A DNA stretch of 64,000 nt from Tyto alba (taxonomy: Eukaryota > Chordata > Aves > Strigiformes > Tytonidae). The notes beneath the pieces were generated by a model. That model was not told the origin of the DNA. It ran no database searches and saw only the letters and a list, made by a program, of their open reading frames with translations. The translations under genes were made by a program, and so were the position numbers. The DNA is taken from assembly GCF_018691265.1 (NCBI RefSeq), contig NW_024881327.1:28716464-28780463 (forward strand), written 5' to 3'. Positions 50,183 through 61,352 of the stretch are shown here, in pieces (position 1 is the stretch's first letter; the number at the start of each line of letters is the position of its first letter).

Positions 50183-53100
50183 GTAAGTAAACTGAGTTCT
50201 AATTATTATGGACTCACACTTGGAGAATGCATTTTTCCAATAGTTCGTTTCAAAGAAGTGTACTAACTTTCTTGAAACACATTTAATCTATTTTTAAAAT
50301 ACTTCAAAAATATTCCTACAAGCCCAGGTGGCTAATGCAGCTAACAGATGTGCAAATTTTGTCTGGGGATTACAAAAAATGCAGTTTATTAAATTGTGTC
50401 ATATGGCAGATGGGTAGGAGCTCAGTGGAATATTCGGTTGATTACTCAATAGTCTCTGCAGTCAGAGGAAAAGCACCAGCCTTCATTTTTGCATACCCAC
50501 AGTTCCTGGGGCTGCCAGTTTGCATTTGTTAAAGAAAGGGGATTGAAACAAAACACCTCAGGGCTTTTCCAAGGGTATCTTCTCTATATTGGTTAATTCC
50601 AGACTTTGTCTTCTTGTATCGGGAAAAAGAAATTAAATAGGGAGACATGCCCTTTTGGCTAAACAGTTACTTCCTCTGATAAACGGAGTTTATATCTTGC
50701 TATTTCATCTGCTCTACCTAAATATCCCTTTAAACTTTCTCTATAAGCTGTAATTGCATTACAATAGTTATATGAAGGATTGGACATTGCTTCTGGTTTT
50801 AGAACAGCTTCCACCACTAAATGGAAAAGTTTTCACAAATCTGATTTTTTATTCTTAGTTTACAAAGGTCTCTGTTCTGCTTGGTGACTCATAATCTTCC
50901 TATGAGTTGCAGCAGTTGAGACAGAGAAAGTAGTTTTATGTTGAACTAGCAAAACAGTTATCTTAAAAAGAGTAGCCTGCTTTATTCTTCTAACACAAAT
51001 TTTCTGCTTTGGTGCTTACATATTAGTATGTGTGAAATCAGAGGATACAAAAAGTAGCAAAAGTATAGATCTGGAATACAAAATATGGCAAATAACCATC
51101 ATAACTTAAAAAGTTATCATGATTATGGATACTATTGATTTCAGTCCAAAATAATGTTATGCATGCTATCATTAAGATCTAAATAGGAATATCCAAAAAT
51201 CACCTATGTATTTATGTGAAAAATTGATACCTTTACTAACGTAGTTATTTATTGCAAGAAAATGATGAAAAGTTAGGTAATATTTTTCTCATCTGTTACT
51301 GTAGAAATTAGAATGTAGTTATGCAGCAAATGGCACATTACAAATGGAGCTAGTAAGAATGGGAGTATAAAAATGGCTGCCATCTAACGCTTTCTCTGTA
51401 AGATCTTGCATTTAATTATCTATCAATTTGTCAAATATCAGTTGTTGCAGCTAAGATTTTCCAAGTCAGCAAATGCACTTCAGACAGAACTTCTATTGGA
51501 GAGTTTCTAAAAATTAAGTCCTGACTGTTCTAACAATGGCAACGAGGACTAAAAATTGGTTACAATTATTTATATTACATTGAGACAGAGAGGCTGTGGA
51601 ATAGGACTTTCAATTTATCACTGCTTTTGGCTCAGGAAAGTAGTGGTTTCATTGAATGCCTACCAAAACATGGTCAATTTACTAATCTGTGAAAAAAAAT
51701 CTTAGTGTCTTTCACACGTTTCCAATGTTCTTCCTTCTGAAGATTCTGTGCAAATTGCCTCTGAAATAGAGGAACAGTCTTCTCCTTTAAATTACTACTC
51801 ATGGCTATTGTGGGCAATATGTCTCTGAGAATGCACTTTTCACTGCTTTAAGTGTGGCTGTTGCTGGAGCCCAAGAGAAAGCACATCAGCCTGCAAGAAG
51901 GGGAAATCCAGCTTTACAAGGTAAAAGGTATAGAGAGGGGCAAAGAGTATGCTGGGAGAGGGGACTGTATAGTGAAACTGGGACCGTGAGTTTGAAAATA
52001 GGAGACAGAATGCAAAGAGATGAATAAAGAATGCAGAGTTGAATAATGATCTGCAGAAGAGGGTATGGCATTCAAGGTTATAGACAGAGATCTTCTAGGG
52101 AGGTCATAAGAGGACTGGGCAGGGACAAGCTAAAGAGGCAGGGAAGTGTGGGCCCAGAGGAAGGAGAAGCATCTTTCCAAGTGCAGAAATGGACCCACAT
52201 GTGCCAGAGACACACCAGTCATCAAAGCCTGGAAATATCCTGCTAAAGTATGGGGCTCACCCTCCCTGGTACTGGTTCATACAGAGAGAGAAAACACCAC
52301 AACTCTTATCAGGTAGTCCCCCAGCCACAGCAGCTCTGCCCTGAGCATTCAAACCCTGATCATGTATGGCTCAATGTGTTTATAGTTTTCTTTTCTTTCA
52401 TGACTATAATCTCACTGCCCTTTGTATCCTGATTAGTTAAAGGAGAACAATCCTACCCTCTCATCTAGCAGGCAGATTGGAAAATGATGTGTTTTCTGCC
52501 CTTAGAGCAGGGTCTGAAGAATTGGCAGTAAATAAAGCAGAAGACCACAGGTTGACAGTGAGGCTGGCAGGAAAAATAAATAAGTACTGACACAGCCTGT
52601 TCTTCCCTTCAGTGCACCCAGTGAGTCAGGAATTTGTGAAACAGCAAGTAGGTGGTTATTCAGTAAAAAGCCATAGGAGGGGAGAGAGGTGTCCACAAAG
52701 ACTAGCTTTAGAACTGGAGATTTTAACCTCCTGTACTGTTATCAGATGGCAGAAAGAGTTCCTTCAGGAGAGGATTTAGATGATGCCTTTAAAGTAGCTC
52801 TTATTCTAGATTTGCTCTCCAGACAAATCTGCCTCTCTCCCTCAACTGAGGAGGGCACATAGGTCAGGTAGCATTTCTAAAGCTGAGCTATGCTTTGTGA
52901 ATATTTTGTTGTGCCATACTGAAACTGTATAAGATTGATATGCAGGGGGAAAAAATAAAATATCAATTATTAAAAATGAGAGAAAACAACTCCAACAATA
53001 ATATTGAAAAAAAAAACTTTTCATGGTGCTTCTTCCATAAATGCTCTGTGAATTTTAATGATACAGGAAGTTTGAAGAGCCGTCTCTATGTTTCTCAACT

Positions 53101-56100
53101 CAGCTGGGACAAGTGCACGATTGGAAACAGCATGAAAATTTCCTAAAGGATTTATTTCCAACTGAAAGACTAATTAATTTATTTGCAAAATAAATCAAAT
53201 ATTTGCTAAAACTTTGGGTAAAACAATACTTTTTTTTTTTTTATATAAGGATGTTTGAATCTTTCTTTACATGCAAAACCATTCTGAAATACAAAGCAAT
53301 ATTGATCTAGTATTTTGAGACCCAAAAGTGGAAGCTTTCTGAATGTTTCTGAAAGCTGAAAGCATCAACCTGACATTCATTATCTGAAAGTTATTTTCAA
53401 CATGTGGCTCAACAGAGAAACTGAAGAGAAGCTTGAGACAAAAAGAGACAAACAGCAAGTCAAAGGTTGGCATAACTGACCAAGAAGGGGCTAGTCCTGC
53501 TGTAAGACAGGTGGCGAAAGGCAAAGCTGCAACTCTGTAGTTCATGGCAAAGTGTTTGTGCTAGGTATGGTATTAGGGAGGAAACTAGTGGAGAGACTTT
53601 GAAGAGACTGACGTGGTCAGATTGATAAATCCACCTAGTTCACAACATGTAAGCATGCAGTACCCGCTTCTCAGAAGGTTTTTATCAGTGTAGGGCAAAA
53701 ACTGTGAACAATTAAATGCAGTAGATATATTGTTGTACTGTTAACTGTAGCTTCCTTGCTTACAGATTCAGCACTGGGAGGAGAATGTTTGAGTAAAGAT
53801 CCTCATACTTTGTGTGAATACATCGTGCACTGTGACAAAGCCACTTCATTGGGCTCCCTAACTCCTTGCCATATTACTGGTCACCATACCCTGTGGCAAA
53901 GGTCTTTGAGATAGTGTGAAGGGGAGCTTATTCAGGCACTACTTCTTTTCTGAGGACTTATGAGGAGGGATGTCTCACAGACTGAACTACAGGAATAACT
54001 GAGCAGTTTTAAGAAGAGGATTGTTGCTCTGATTCTCTGTGGGGCTTAACTCCATCACTCTATAAACAGTAAACAACTCAGCCTGTATAATGTGCAGCCC
54101 CTGGAGAATGAGCAGCAGGGATCATATGGATGAAGCTCCCCATTAACTTCTTTTGAACCCCCTGTCGTTGCAGGTTTGGCATTGACTGAACCAGCTCTGC
54201 AGGCTTTAACCTTTTCCACCAACAGAATCAGAAAGGAGTGATAGCAAGCTCAGCTATGGATATCAAGCCAAGGACTCACCATATGGTGTTTTTGTTTCAC
54301 ACAAGGGGAAAGATTGCTTTAAAGACCAAGGGCCGAATTCATTCCTTGTTGTAAGACTATTAAATTCAGTGGTGTTAGATCAAGCATGAATTCAACAACA
54401 AACTAATTCTACGTGATGAGGAACAGAAGTCAAGGGTATTTTTTTTTAATAGCCCAAGGATGTCTGTAAGGTAAACTCAGTTCAGCCAAGTTTATTTTTT
54501 TAATGTCTAACTGACATCTGTTCTCTGAAAGCCTGCAGCACACTGGAATCGTTTCCCAACCTTTTCCCCCTCTATAACCACTATGAACTTCTGCAACAGC
54601 CAGAGATGGTAAAAAGGCATGTTTCGTATGAATATGGGCTCCACAAATGACCCAGCAGATATGCTAAAATACCCCGACACTGCTTTAGTGATTCTATATT
54701 CAAGAAAGAAATATGAGAAGAAAACTTTCCAACAATCAGTTGTGAATTTTTGTTAGTTTTGCTAGAGATTTACTGACATTGACAGCAGATGAATTTTAGT
54801 CATTGCTATCACCATGTGCATTAAAGAAATGAGATTGAGGACAATAGGCTGTGAGCTAGCCAATCTACTGACAGTCTAAGCCCCTCTTTTACATTTTCAG
54901 AGCATTTGATGTGCAGATCAGTTAGAGGACTTATTCTGAGTCATCTTCTATAGCGCAGCAGCTATGACATGCAGAACCCCCATAATGCAGACATTCAGTA
55001 AAGTGCATGTTGGTACACTTTTATCTTTACAGCATGTTATCTCATTTTTACAGGGAGATGTTACTAGAATGAATTGGCTGAAATGTAAAAAGTAAATGAG
55101 GAACTTGGCTTTTAAACTTGATGAGCTATTAAATAGATGGGAAAAAAAGATTGGTTGTTAACAGGAGTCAGGTTGTCTAACCTGACTACAGCTGTGAGTT
55201 AACTTAGCAATAATACCTGAGAGAGATTTGAGAGGAGATTCTTGAAGACTGGGATAATGGCTGGTGAAGCTGTACTCAAGGTAATGTAAATCAGCACTTA
55301 TTCAACAGAAGCCAGTGAAGTTAAACAGCTATAAGTCCAAAAAAAAATGCAATCGGAGTCAGGTCCAGTATATATTTAGTTTCATATAACAGAAGATGTT
55401 ATACAGATGTTTTAGAACCAAGTTCAGAGGGGAAAGTGAGAAGTAAAATAATGTGGCAAAACCTCCTACATATCAATGAAGGATAAGACTAGTCTGCAGA
55501 ATCAAGTTTTGACTGACAGACCATAGACAGCTCAGATACAAATTTAAAAAGTAATAGATTGTCCTGTGATTTGCACTGTTGCTAAGTGGCAGAGTGGCTA
55601 CACAAAGCTGAGAGCTGAGTTTACAAAAGGCTCACTCTCACAGACTCCTATGAAAGACCAAAACCAGTCCTGGTGGATATAAACTTTCATGCCTTAATGA
55701 TGTTATTGATTCTGGCCCTAAAATTGGTGTAACCAGAAAAGGTAGGACTGAGTGAGAAGAGAAAGGAGATCCCCTGAAGGTGCAGTCTGGTAGAGCAGGA
55801 CATGCTGCTAGTGTAAGGGGTGAGTCCAAAGGATATAAGAAGGAAGCAGGTTTCATATTCTTCTGGGAAACCTAAGAGAAGCTCAAAACGTTTTAGTTGT
55901 CAGTGGTTACTTTGCAACTGCCAGGGATCTCTTTTATTCAGCTTCCAGCTGAACACCCGAGATTCAGCCAGCAGAGCTGCCCATCTCTGAAGCTAGCAGT
56001 CTCTAGCAAATGTCTTTCTTGCTGAGTGAAAAATCAGTGTCAATAGTCCTATTATAGGTTACTTCACCCTCTGGCGCTCCATCGCTCCAATCTGACACTG

Positions 56101-56647
56101 CTGTCACAGAAGCCCTCAGCTGGGAAGCCCCAGGTCACACAGCCCCTTCCCCTTTTCCTGGCCCTGAGGAGATGTGACACCTTCCTCACTGGTCTCTGTT
56201 GATGCTGGGTGAGCTCTTGCAGTACACCTGCAGTTTGGAGCTGCTCTTTTCTCCCAGGCTTCCCACCAGGAGATGGATGTGGCTCCCAGTACTGGCTGGT
56301 TTTCTGTGCCACCTAGTTTTTACAGCATTACTATCATGGAATTGCTTGGCTGGCATCTACAGTCCGCCTTATCACCCTTCTTAACACTCTGTTCACTCAA
56401 AGACAATATAAAGCATCACCTTCATCCTAGAATTTTTAAGTCTTTAGGGGACAGTGTTACACCTCAGGAAATATGAGTGAGATGCAGAACCCAGGGAGCC
56501 CATGCTATATTGCTAATTGAGACTGAGAACAAGCTGTCACAGTAGACTTATGCTGACAGCACTGGTATCTGTATGCAGGCTTTTTTCCTGAGCAGTGGTT
56601 ATGGCAGTAAGTCCATATTTTGTCTGACTCAAGGACAAGTGATTTTT

Positions 56648-56664
56648 ATCTCATCTCATCTCAT
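56648..56664. repeat. Short (ATCTC)n pentanucleotide repeat
   Basis: Slightly more than three tandem ATCTC units. Confidence 0.8.
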
Positions 56665-57944
56665 GCACTTTGCTCAAGTGCTCTTTTGCCAAATGCCCTA
56701 ACAAGAATGTCTGGAACCAGTAACTCTTTGAGTCTTGCATTCAATTTTCAGACTGTATGTTTGCAGCTGAAATATTATCTCTATATTATTGGGGGGTAAT
56801 GAATACATTTGGCAGGCACTTAAAGGCACTATAAATAAAGATATTAGATTTCTTTTACACTCAAGGACTTAGACAACCCTCCTCTTCTGCCTGAGCTTAT
56901 TAACAATGTGCTTTTATTGAACCTGCAACACAAAATATTGCAGGAAACAAAGTCAGACATGCATATCAGAAAAGGTTCTCTTTGCTGTGATCTATCTATC
57001 TTCCCTTCTGTATTATATTTTTCCCCTAGATATATTATTTTCCTCTAAGGAATTTATATTTTTTTCTGCCAAGTTTTACTTTTGAATCTTTTCCAAAGCC
57101 TCTGGGTGTTTTGGTTGTGCCCTTCTCTTTTTCCTCACATTAGTATATTTTATATGTACCCTCTATATCATAAAGCTGTTAGAGTTGCTGATAAATCATC
57201 ACAAGTATTGAACACAACCTAGATGGCACTCCAGAGAACAGTCTCTAAACAGGGGAGCTGAGTGCAGTGGGAAAAGAGGAAATGAAGCAAAGGGTTTGGG
57301 ATTGCTGAACAAATACAAATGTGTGTTCTGCTTCCTTGATGGCATCTGCTGAGAAATAAAAGGAATAGAAAACTATAGAAAAAATCTATGTAGCATACAG
57401 ACACAAACTCATTACATTTTAAAGGAAATATTTCCATAGCCTACAAGGTCGAGAAGGAGGAAACAATTCAAGAAATATCTTTGTATAGCCTTTAATCTGT
57501 GTTGGCATGTAACCTCTTTTTTTTTCCTCTTATTGTAACCCAGTAACATAATGCACAACACTGGAGACTACTACCAGGGATCCGCTCCATCTCTCTTGTG
57601 AATGCATCATTAATAATTTGGAGAAAAGATTTTCTTTCTGGGATGCCTTGGCATAAGCAAACCAGGGGCTCTAGCTACCAGTGACTTCTTTTGGTGACTG
57701 AGAATACACTGGAATTAATCAGCAGAATTGTCCCTAGGCAACACTCACAAATCTTCAAAGCTTCAAGCTAGTTGATTCCCATAAAAGAGCTGGACATTTC
57801 CTAGGTCAAGCAAGAGGTGCATCTGCATCTCATCGGCATTTCTCACAGCATCCCAGAAATGTCCTCATGTAAGTTTTTTCCAGGAAAATCAAAATTCAGA
57901 TAAAAATCCTTGCTGTGACAGAAATCCAGTGACAGTTACTAAAG

Positions 57945-57967
57945 AAAAAAAAAAAAAAAAAAAAAAA
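57945..57967. repeat. A23 homopolymer
   Basis: Twenty-three consecutive A between TACTAAAG and GCACAAGG. No retroposed body is evident. Confidence 0.85.
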
Positions 57968-58256
57968 GCACAAGGGTTTTGGAAGCAACTCCTTGTTACA
58001 TGGGAAAAACAAGTAATATATGTTAGTTTGTGGATTGTCATGCACCCTACTCCAGTTTACCCTTGATTTGATTCAGGAGTGCAGAGACTGAACAGCCCAT
58101 TCAGTTTTCATATCTTTGGTGATGCTACTGAACACCTGTCAGCTAATTAGTATTATCTGTGGAGACCTAAGGTAAGTGGCTCCTGCTGAAGGCAGAACAT
58201 GATCAGGGCTGTGAGTTTACAGTAGCATTATATTTTTAACACAGCATCTGTATCAT

Positions 58257-58700
58257 TGTCCTGGTTGGAGCTGGCCTAGAGTTCCCATTGGTTGGGCAGC
58301 GGGAGGAGCTGCAGCACCCTGAGACCCCAGGGGCTCCCCAGGGCCCAGTGCCCTCACCTGTGTGCGGGGGCGGGGGGAGCACAGCTGGAGGGCTGGGCCC
58401 GGATTGGCTGATAGTCCATGTCATGTGACATTGTGCTCACTATATAAAGGCAGGAGTGGGCTGGGAGGTATGATCTTACTTCTGGGAGTGTGGCTGCGGT
58501 GTTTGGGATTGCTGGCTGGGAGCAGGTGGGTGGTGAGCAACTGTATTGTACGTTACCTGTTTATACTGTTATTAAGCTCTTTTTGTCTCAATCCATGAGT
58601 TTCTCTTTTCCCCTCTGGTTCCCTCGTCATTCCCAAGTGGGGGGAGGGTGGGTGAGCAGTTGCGTGGTGTTGAGCTGCTGACCAGGCTCAAACCAAGACA
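58257..58700 (+). mobile_element. Avian ERVL-type solo LTR, complete, 444 bp
   Basis: The element starts TGTCCTGGTTGGAGCTGG and ends GGCTCAAACCAAGACA. TGTCCTGGTT and AACCAAGACA are inverted copies with one mismatch, the usual TG...CA form. The beginning corresponds to the widespread avian LTR that starts TGTCCTGGTTTCAGCTGGGA. The end, with TGTCTCAATCCATGAGTTTC, TGGGTGAGCAGTTGCGTGGT and then GTTGAGCTGC, corresponds to the same family's 3' part. A TATA box lies at about 58440-58448 (CTATATAAAGG). A degenerate ATTAAG stands where the ATTAAA poly(A) signal should be, near 58570. The flanks ATCAT (58252-58256) and ATCGT (58701-58705) make a 5-bp target duplication with one mismatch, the size known for ERVL. 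No internal viral genes adjoin it. Confidence 0.9.
58440..58450 (+). promoter_or_regulatory. LTR TATA box
   Basis: CTATATAAAGG lies about 180 bases into the LTR, in the position of a U3 promoter. Whether it still drives transcription cannot be told from sequence. Confidence 0.6.
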
Positions 58701-60156
58701 ATCGTGTAAAATGCAGAAGCAGATTAAGAAATTGAACCCAAACTTGTAATCACCCCACACATGAAACTTGGGAGTCAGCTTTTCTCATACCCCCTTCTTC
58801 CATCATGAATTCTCTGGTCTAGATTCAGCCGTATGGAGAGTCTTGAAGAAATTAAATTTGAGGAAAAAGATTCTTTTCAGGTTGAAGGAGAGATAAAATA
58901 TCAGATCCTTGACTTTCTTTTTAGTGCTCTTAGGGTGAGGGTGGAAAAGGTGGATACTTGTATGTTTTCTAACAATAGGTAGAGGCCTTAACTGCTTTTT
59001 CTACTTCTAGTGTCAGCAACAGGTGGTCATGGCTTAAGCTCCTCTTCTTTACTAATTTTTTTATGATGATAGAATTTAAAAGTAACCTAGATATTAAGAT
59101 GTTACCTACTGTGCATGTGTGCACACATATGAAATGCTATATTTAGCTACTTAGAAATTTCTGTGTGTTTCAAAATGTGATTAGTCAGTTTTGATGGTTT
59201 GCTGTGTCTGCTTCTGTTTCCCATCATAATTGTGTATACCACTTGAAATAATGATGCTCTATTTAAAATGGATTTTACCAGGCATATATCAATTCATTGA
59301 GGAAATTGTATCCAGTAATCACAACTGGATAAATGGTCATTTTGATTTGCCCTTATCAATGGAAGAGGTTAAGAGATAGGCATTTTATCAACCCACAATT
59401 AAGCTATGAGCATTCCATATAATTCAACTTGTTTCAACTTATTGACAAACCCATCTTAGCCATCACGTCATTCTTGATTACTTAAAGAAAATAAATTTAC
59501 TGTAATGCTATTATTTAATATCCAATCAAAATAAAAAATACTTCACCTACTGCAAATTTAAGACAGAAGTAATTGTGTCCATTTATACTTCCTAGGTGTA
59601 CAAACTATGGAATGATGTTATTTACACTGAATGTCTCTAAAATAAATGAAAAGAGGCTGTGGAATCAGATATCCTCATAGTTAACTGAGAAACTGAATCC
59701 ATTTCATAGGTTTGCATCTACTGATAGTCATTGGAACTGGAGCATTTAATGATGACCTAAATCTTTTTAGCTTCTTAGCTCTGGCTAGAGAATGAATTTG
59801 CATTACCAAAGAGAAAAGAGAAATGAAAAAATACGAGGAATGAAGCAGAAGATTATAAAAAGTGTAAGGTGAAATTAATGAACTATTCTCTGGTGAAAAT
59901 GAGTGTAGTAGTATATGTTTTCAGTAACTTATGCTTTGTCTTTTGCACCATTGTCTGTCTTCATATGCCATATATACTTAAACCATGTTCTAGGTGAGGA
60001 AAAATAACTGTTACACATCTACACATACAATATCTGTTCCATCAGTTATTCTTTAAAAAGTGACAAAAATTCTGCTTCAGAAGATTAGACTGATTAAAAT
60101 GGGATTTCTTTAAACAGAAATTTGTATGAAACAGCAACGTGAATATAATTTTGTGG

Positions 60157-60169
60157 AAAAAAAAAAAAA
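60157..60169. repeat. A13 homopolymer
   Basis: Thirteen consecutive A between TTGTGG and GATGTC. Confidence 0.8.
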
Positions 60170-61340
60170 GATGTCTTTTCTTCAGCTTTTTCTTAATTTG
60201 TTTTAAATACAGCTGTGGCTGCTCAGACTTTTGTGCTACATGAGTAGTGAATTTTGTCTCCAGTACTTGATCTGAGTCATATTTTGTGGACTGTTTTACA
60301 CAAGATGGTGTTCTTTTCACTTTCTTTATGTGTTCTTCTGTCTTCAGCATTAGTATTGCCAAATATTATGCATGTGATCAAACAGGCTGTGGGATAAAAT
60401 CTCATAATACCACAGAAATGTTACCTAGGTGAATTCACATTATTAAGAAAGAAAATAACTAACATTTATTATAGTATCATCAAATCCAGTTATGCTTATT
60501 TTCAGATTCAGGTGAATTGTGTATCACTCCCACATCACAGTCTACTGTAAACTACAGCTTTTATCTCCATTCCTTGATAGTTGAATATTTTTTGCTGTGA
60601 TTTTCACTACCAGCCATGAATCTTGCCACCATTAGCACCCTTTTCAGCCTGATCTGTATTTCCATTGTCTGTTTTCTTCCCACTGTGAGCAGTTTGTATG
60701 TCTTTAGTACCAAATAGTGTTTACTGCAAATAGTGTCTCTTCCCTCTTACTCTTATAAGTCGGAGGTCCCCTTAAGTTTTGTCTTTACAGTCTGCAGGTC
60801 TCTCCTCTGCTTCAAATAAAAAAAAATATGTATCTGGAAAAGACTTTTTCCTATTATGTTTCTTGCAAAAAGCATCATTTTTTGTCTATATATACAAGAA
60901 AGCGAGCTATCTGCCTAAAAACATACTTTAAAAAATACTATTTAAAGTACTTTAATATTCACACTTGTGCTGTCTTCATTTGAAATGCTGCCTCAACTCC
61001 CATGTCCCACTAGTCCAATGAAATAAAAATTGGAAGAAAGGAATAACTGCTGTAACTACTTGTCTCTCAAAGTAGTTAGATTAGAAAATTTTCTCATCAT
61101 TAACAGCCTAGAAGTTTGCTGAATGTATGTGTGTCTGTATGTGTATGTATGTGATGGGTCATTTATCATTGTTGTATTATCAGCTGCATATTGTATTTAC
61201 CACTCATGACAGTACAGATTTTCCTCTGCATTGATCATTATAAATGGAGACAACATGAAAGATTCACAGATACTCCATTTTATTTGCACTCAAGAGGGTT
61301 TTATATAGGATAAATCAAGAAGGCTAAAAGAGTGTTTAGG

Positions 61341-61352
61341 TATATATATATA
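61341..61352. repeat. Short (TA)n tract
   Basis: Six perfect TA units in an AT-rich context that continues with further ATATA words to about 61430. Confidence 0.8.

Larger units (their letters stand above)
50183..58256. other. Gene-free sequence
   Basis: No convincing exon is seen. The base composition is more even at about 51850-52350 and 56050-56350, but there is no CpG island and no repeat that I can name. The short ATCTC repeat near 56650 and A23 near 57950 are listed separately. Confidence 0.55.

Noticed and set aside
58077..58171. 95-bp segment between acceptor TTGATTTGATTCAG and donor CTAAG/GTAAGT
   Set aside because: All three frames carry a stop, so it is not coding. A non-coding exon cannot be excluded, but nothing else supports it.
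58350..58400. GC-rich patch considered as a CpG-island promoter
   Set aside because: It is short and lies inside the LTR, with no gene downstream.
58236..58760. Four overlapping frames of 62-78 codons
   Set aside because: They lie in or across the solo LTR. Its higher GC content lengthens frames by chance.
60042..60362. 106-codon minus-strand frame
   Set aside because: It begins at TTG, runs through a homopolymer and has no recognised motif.
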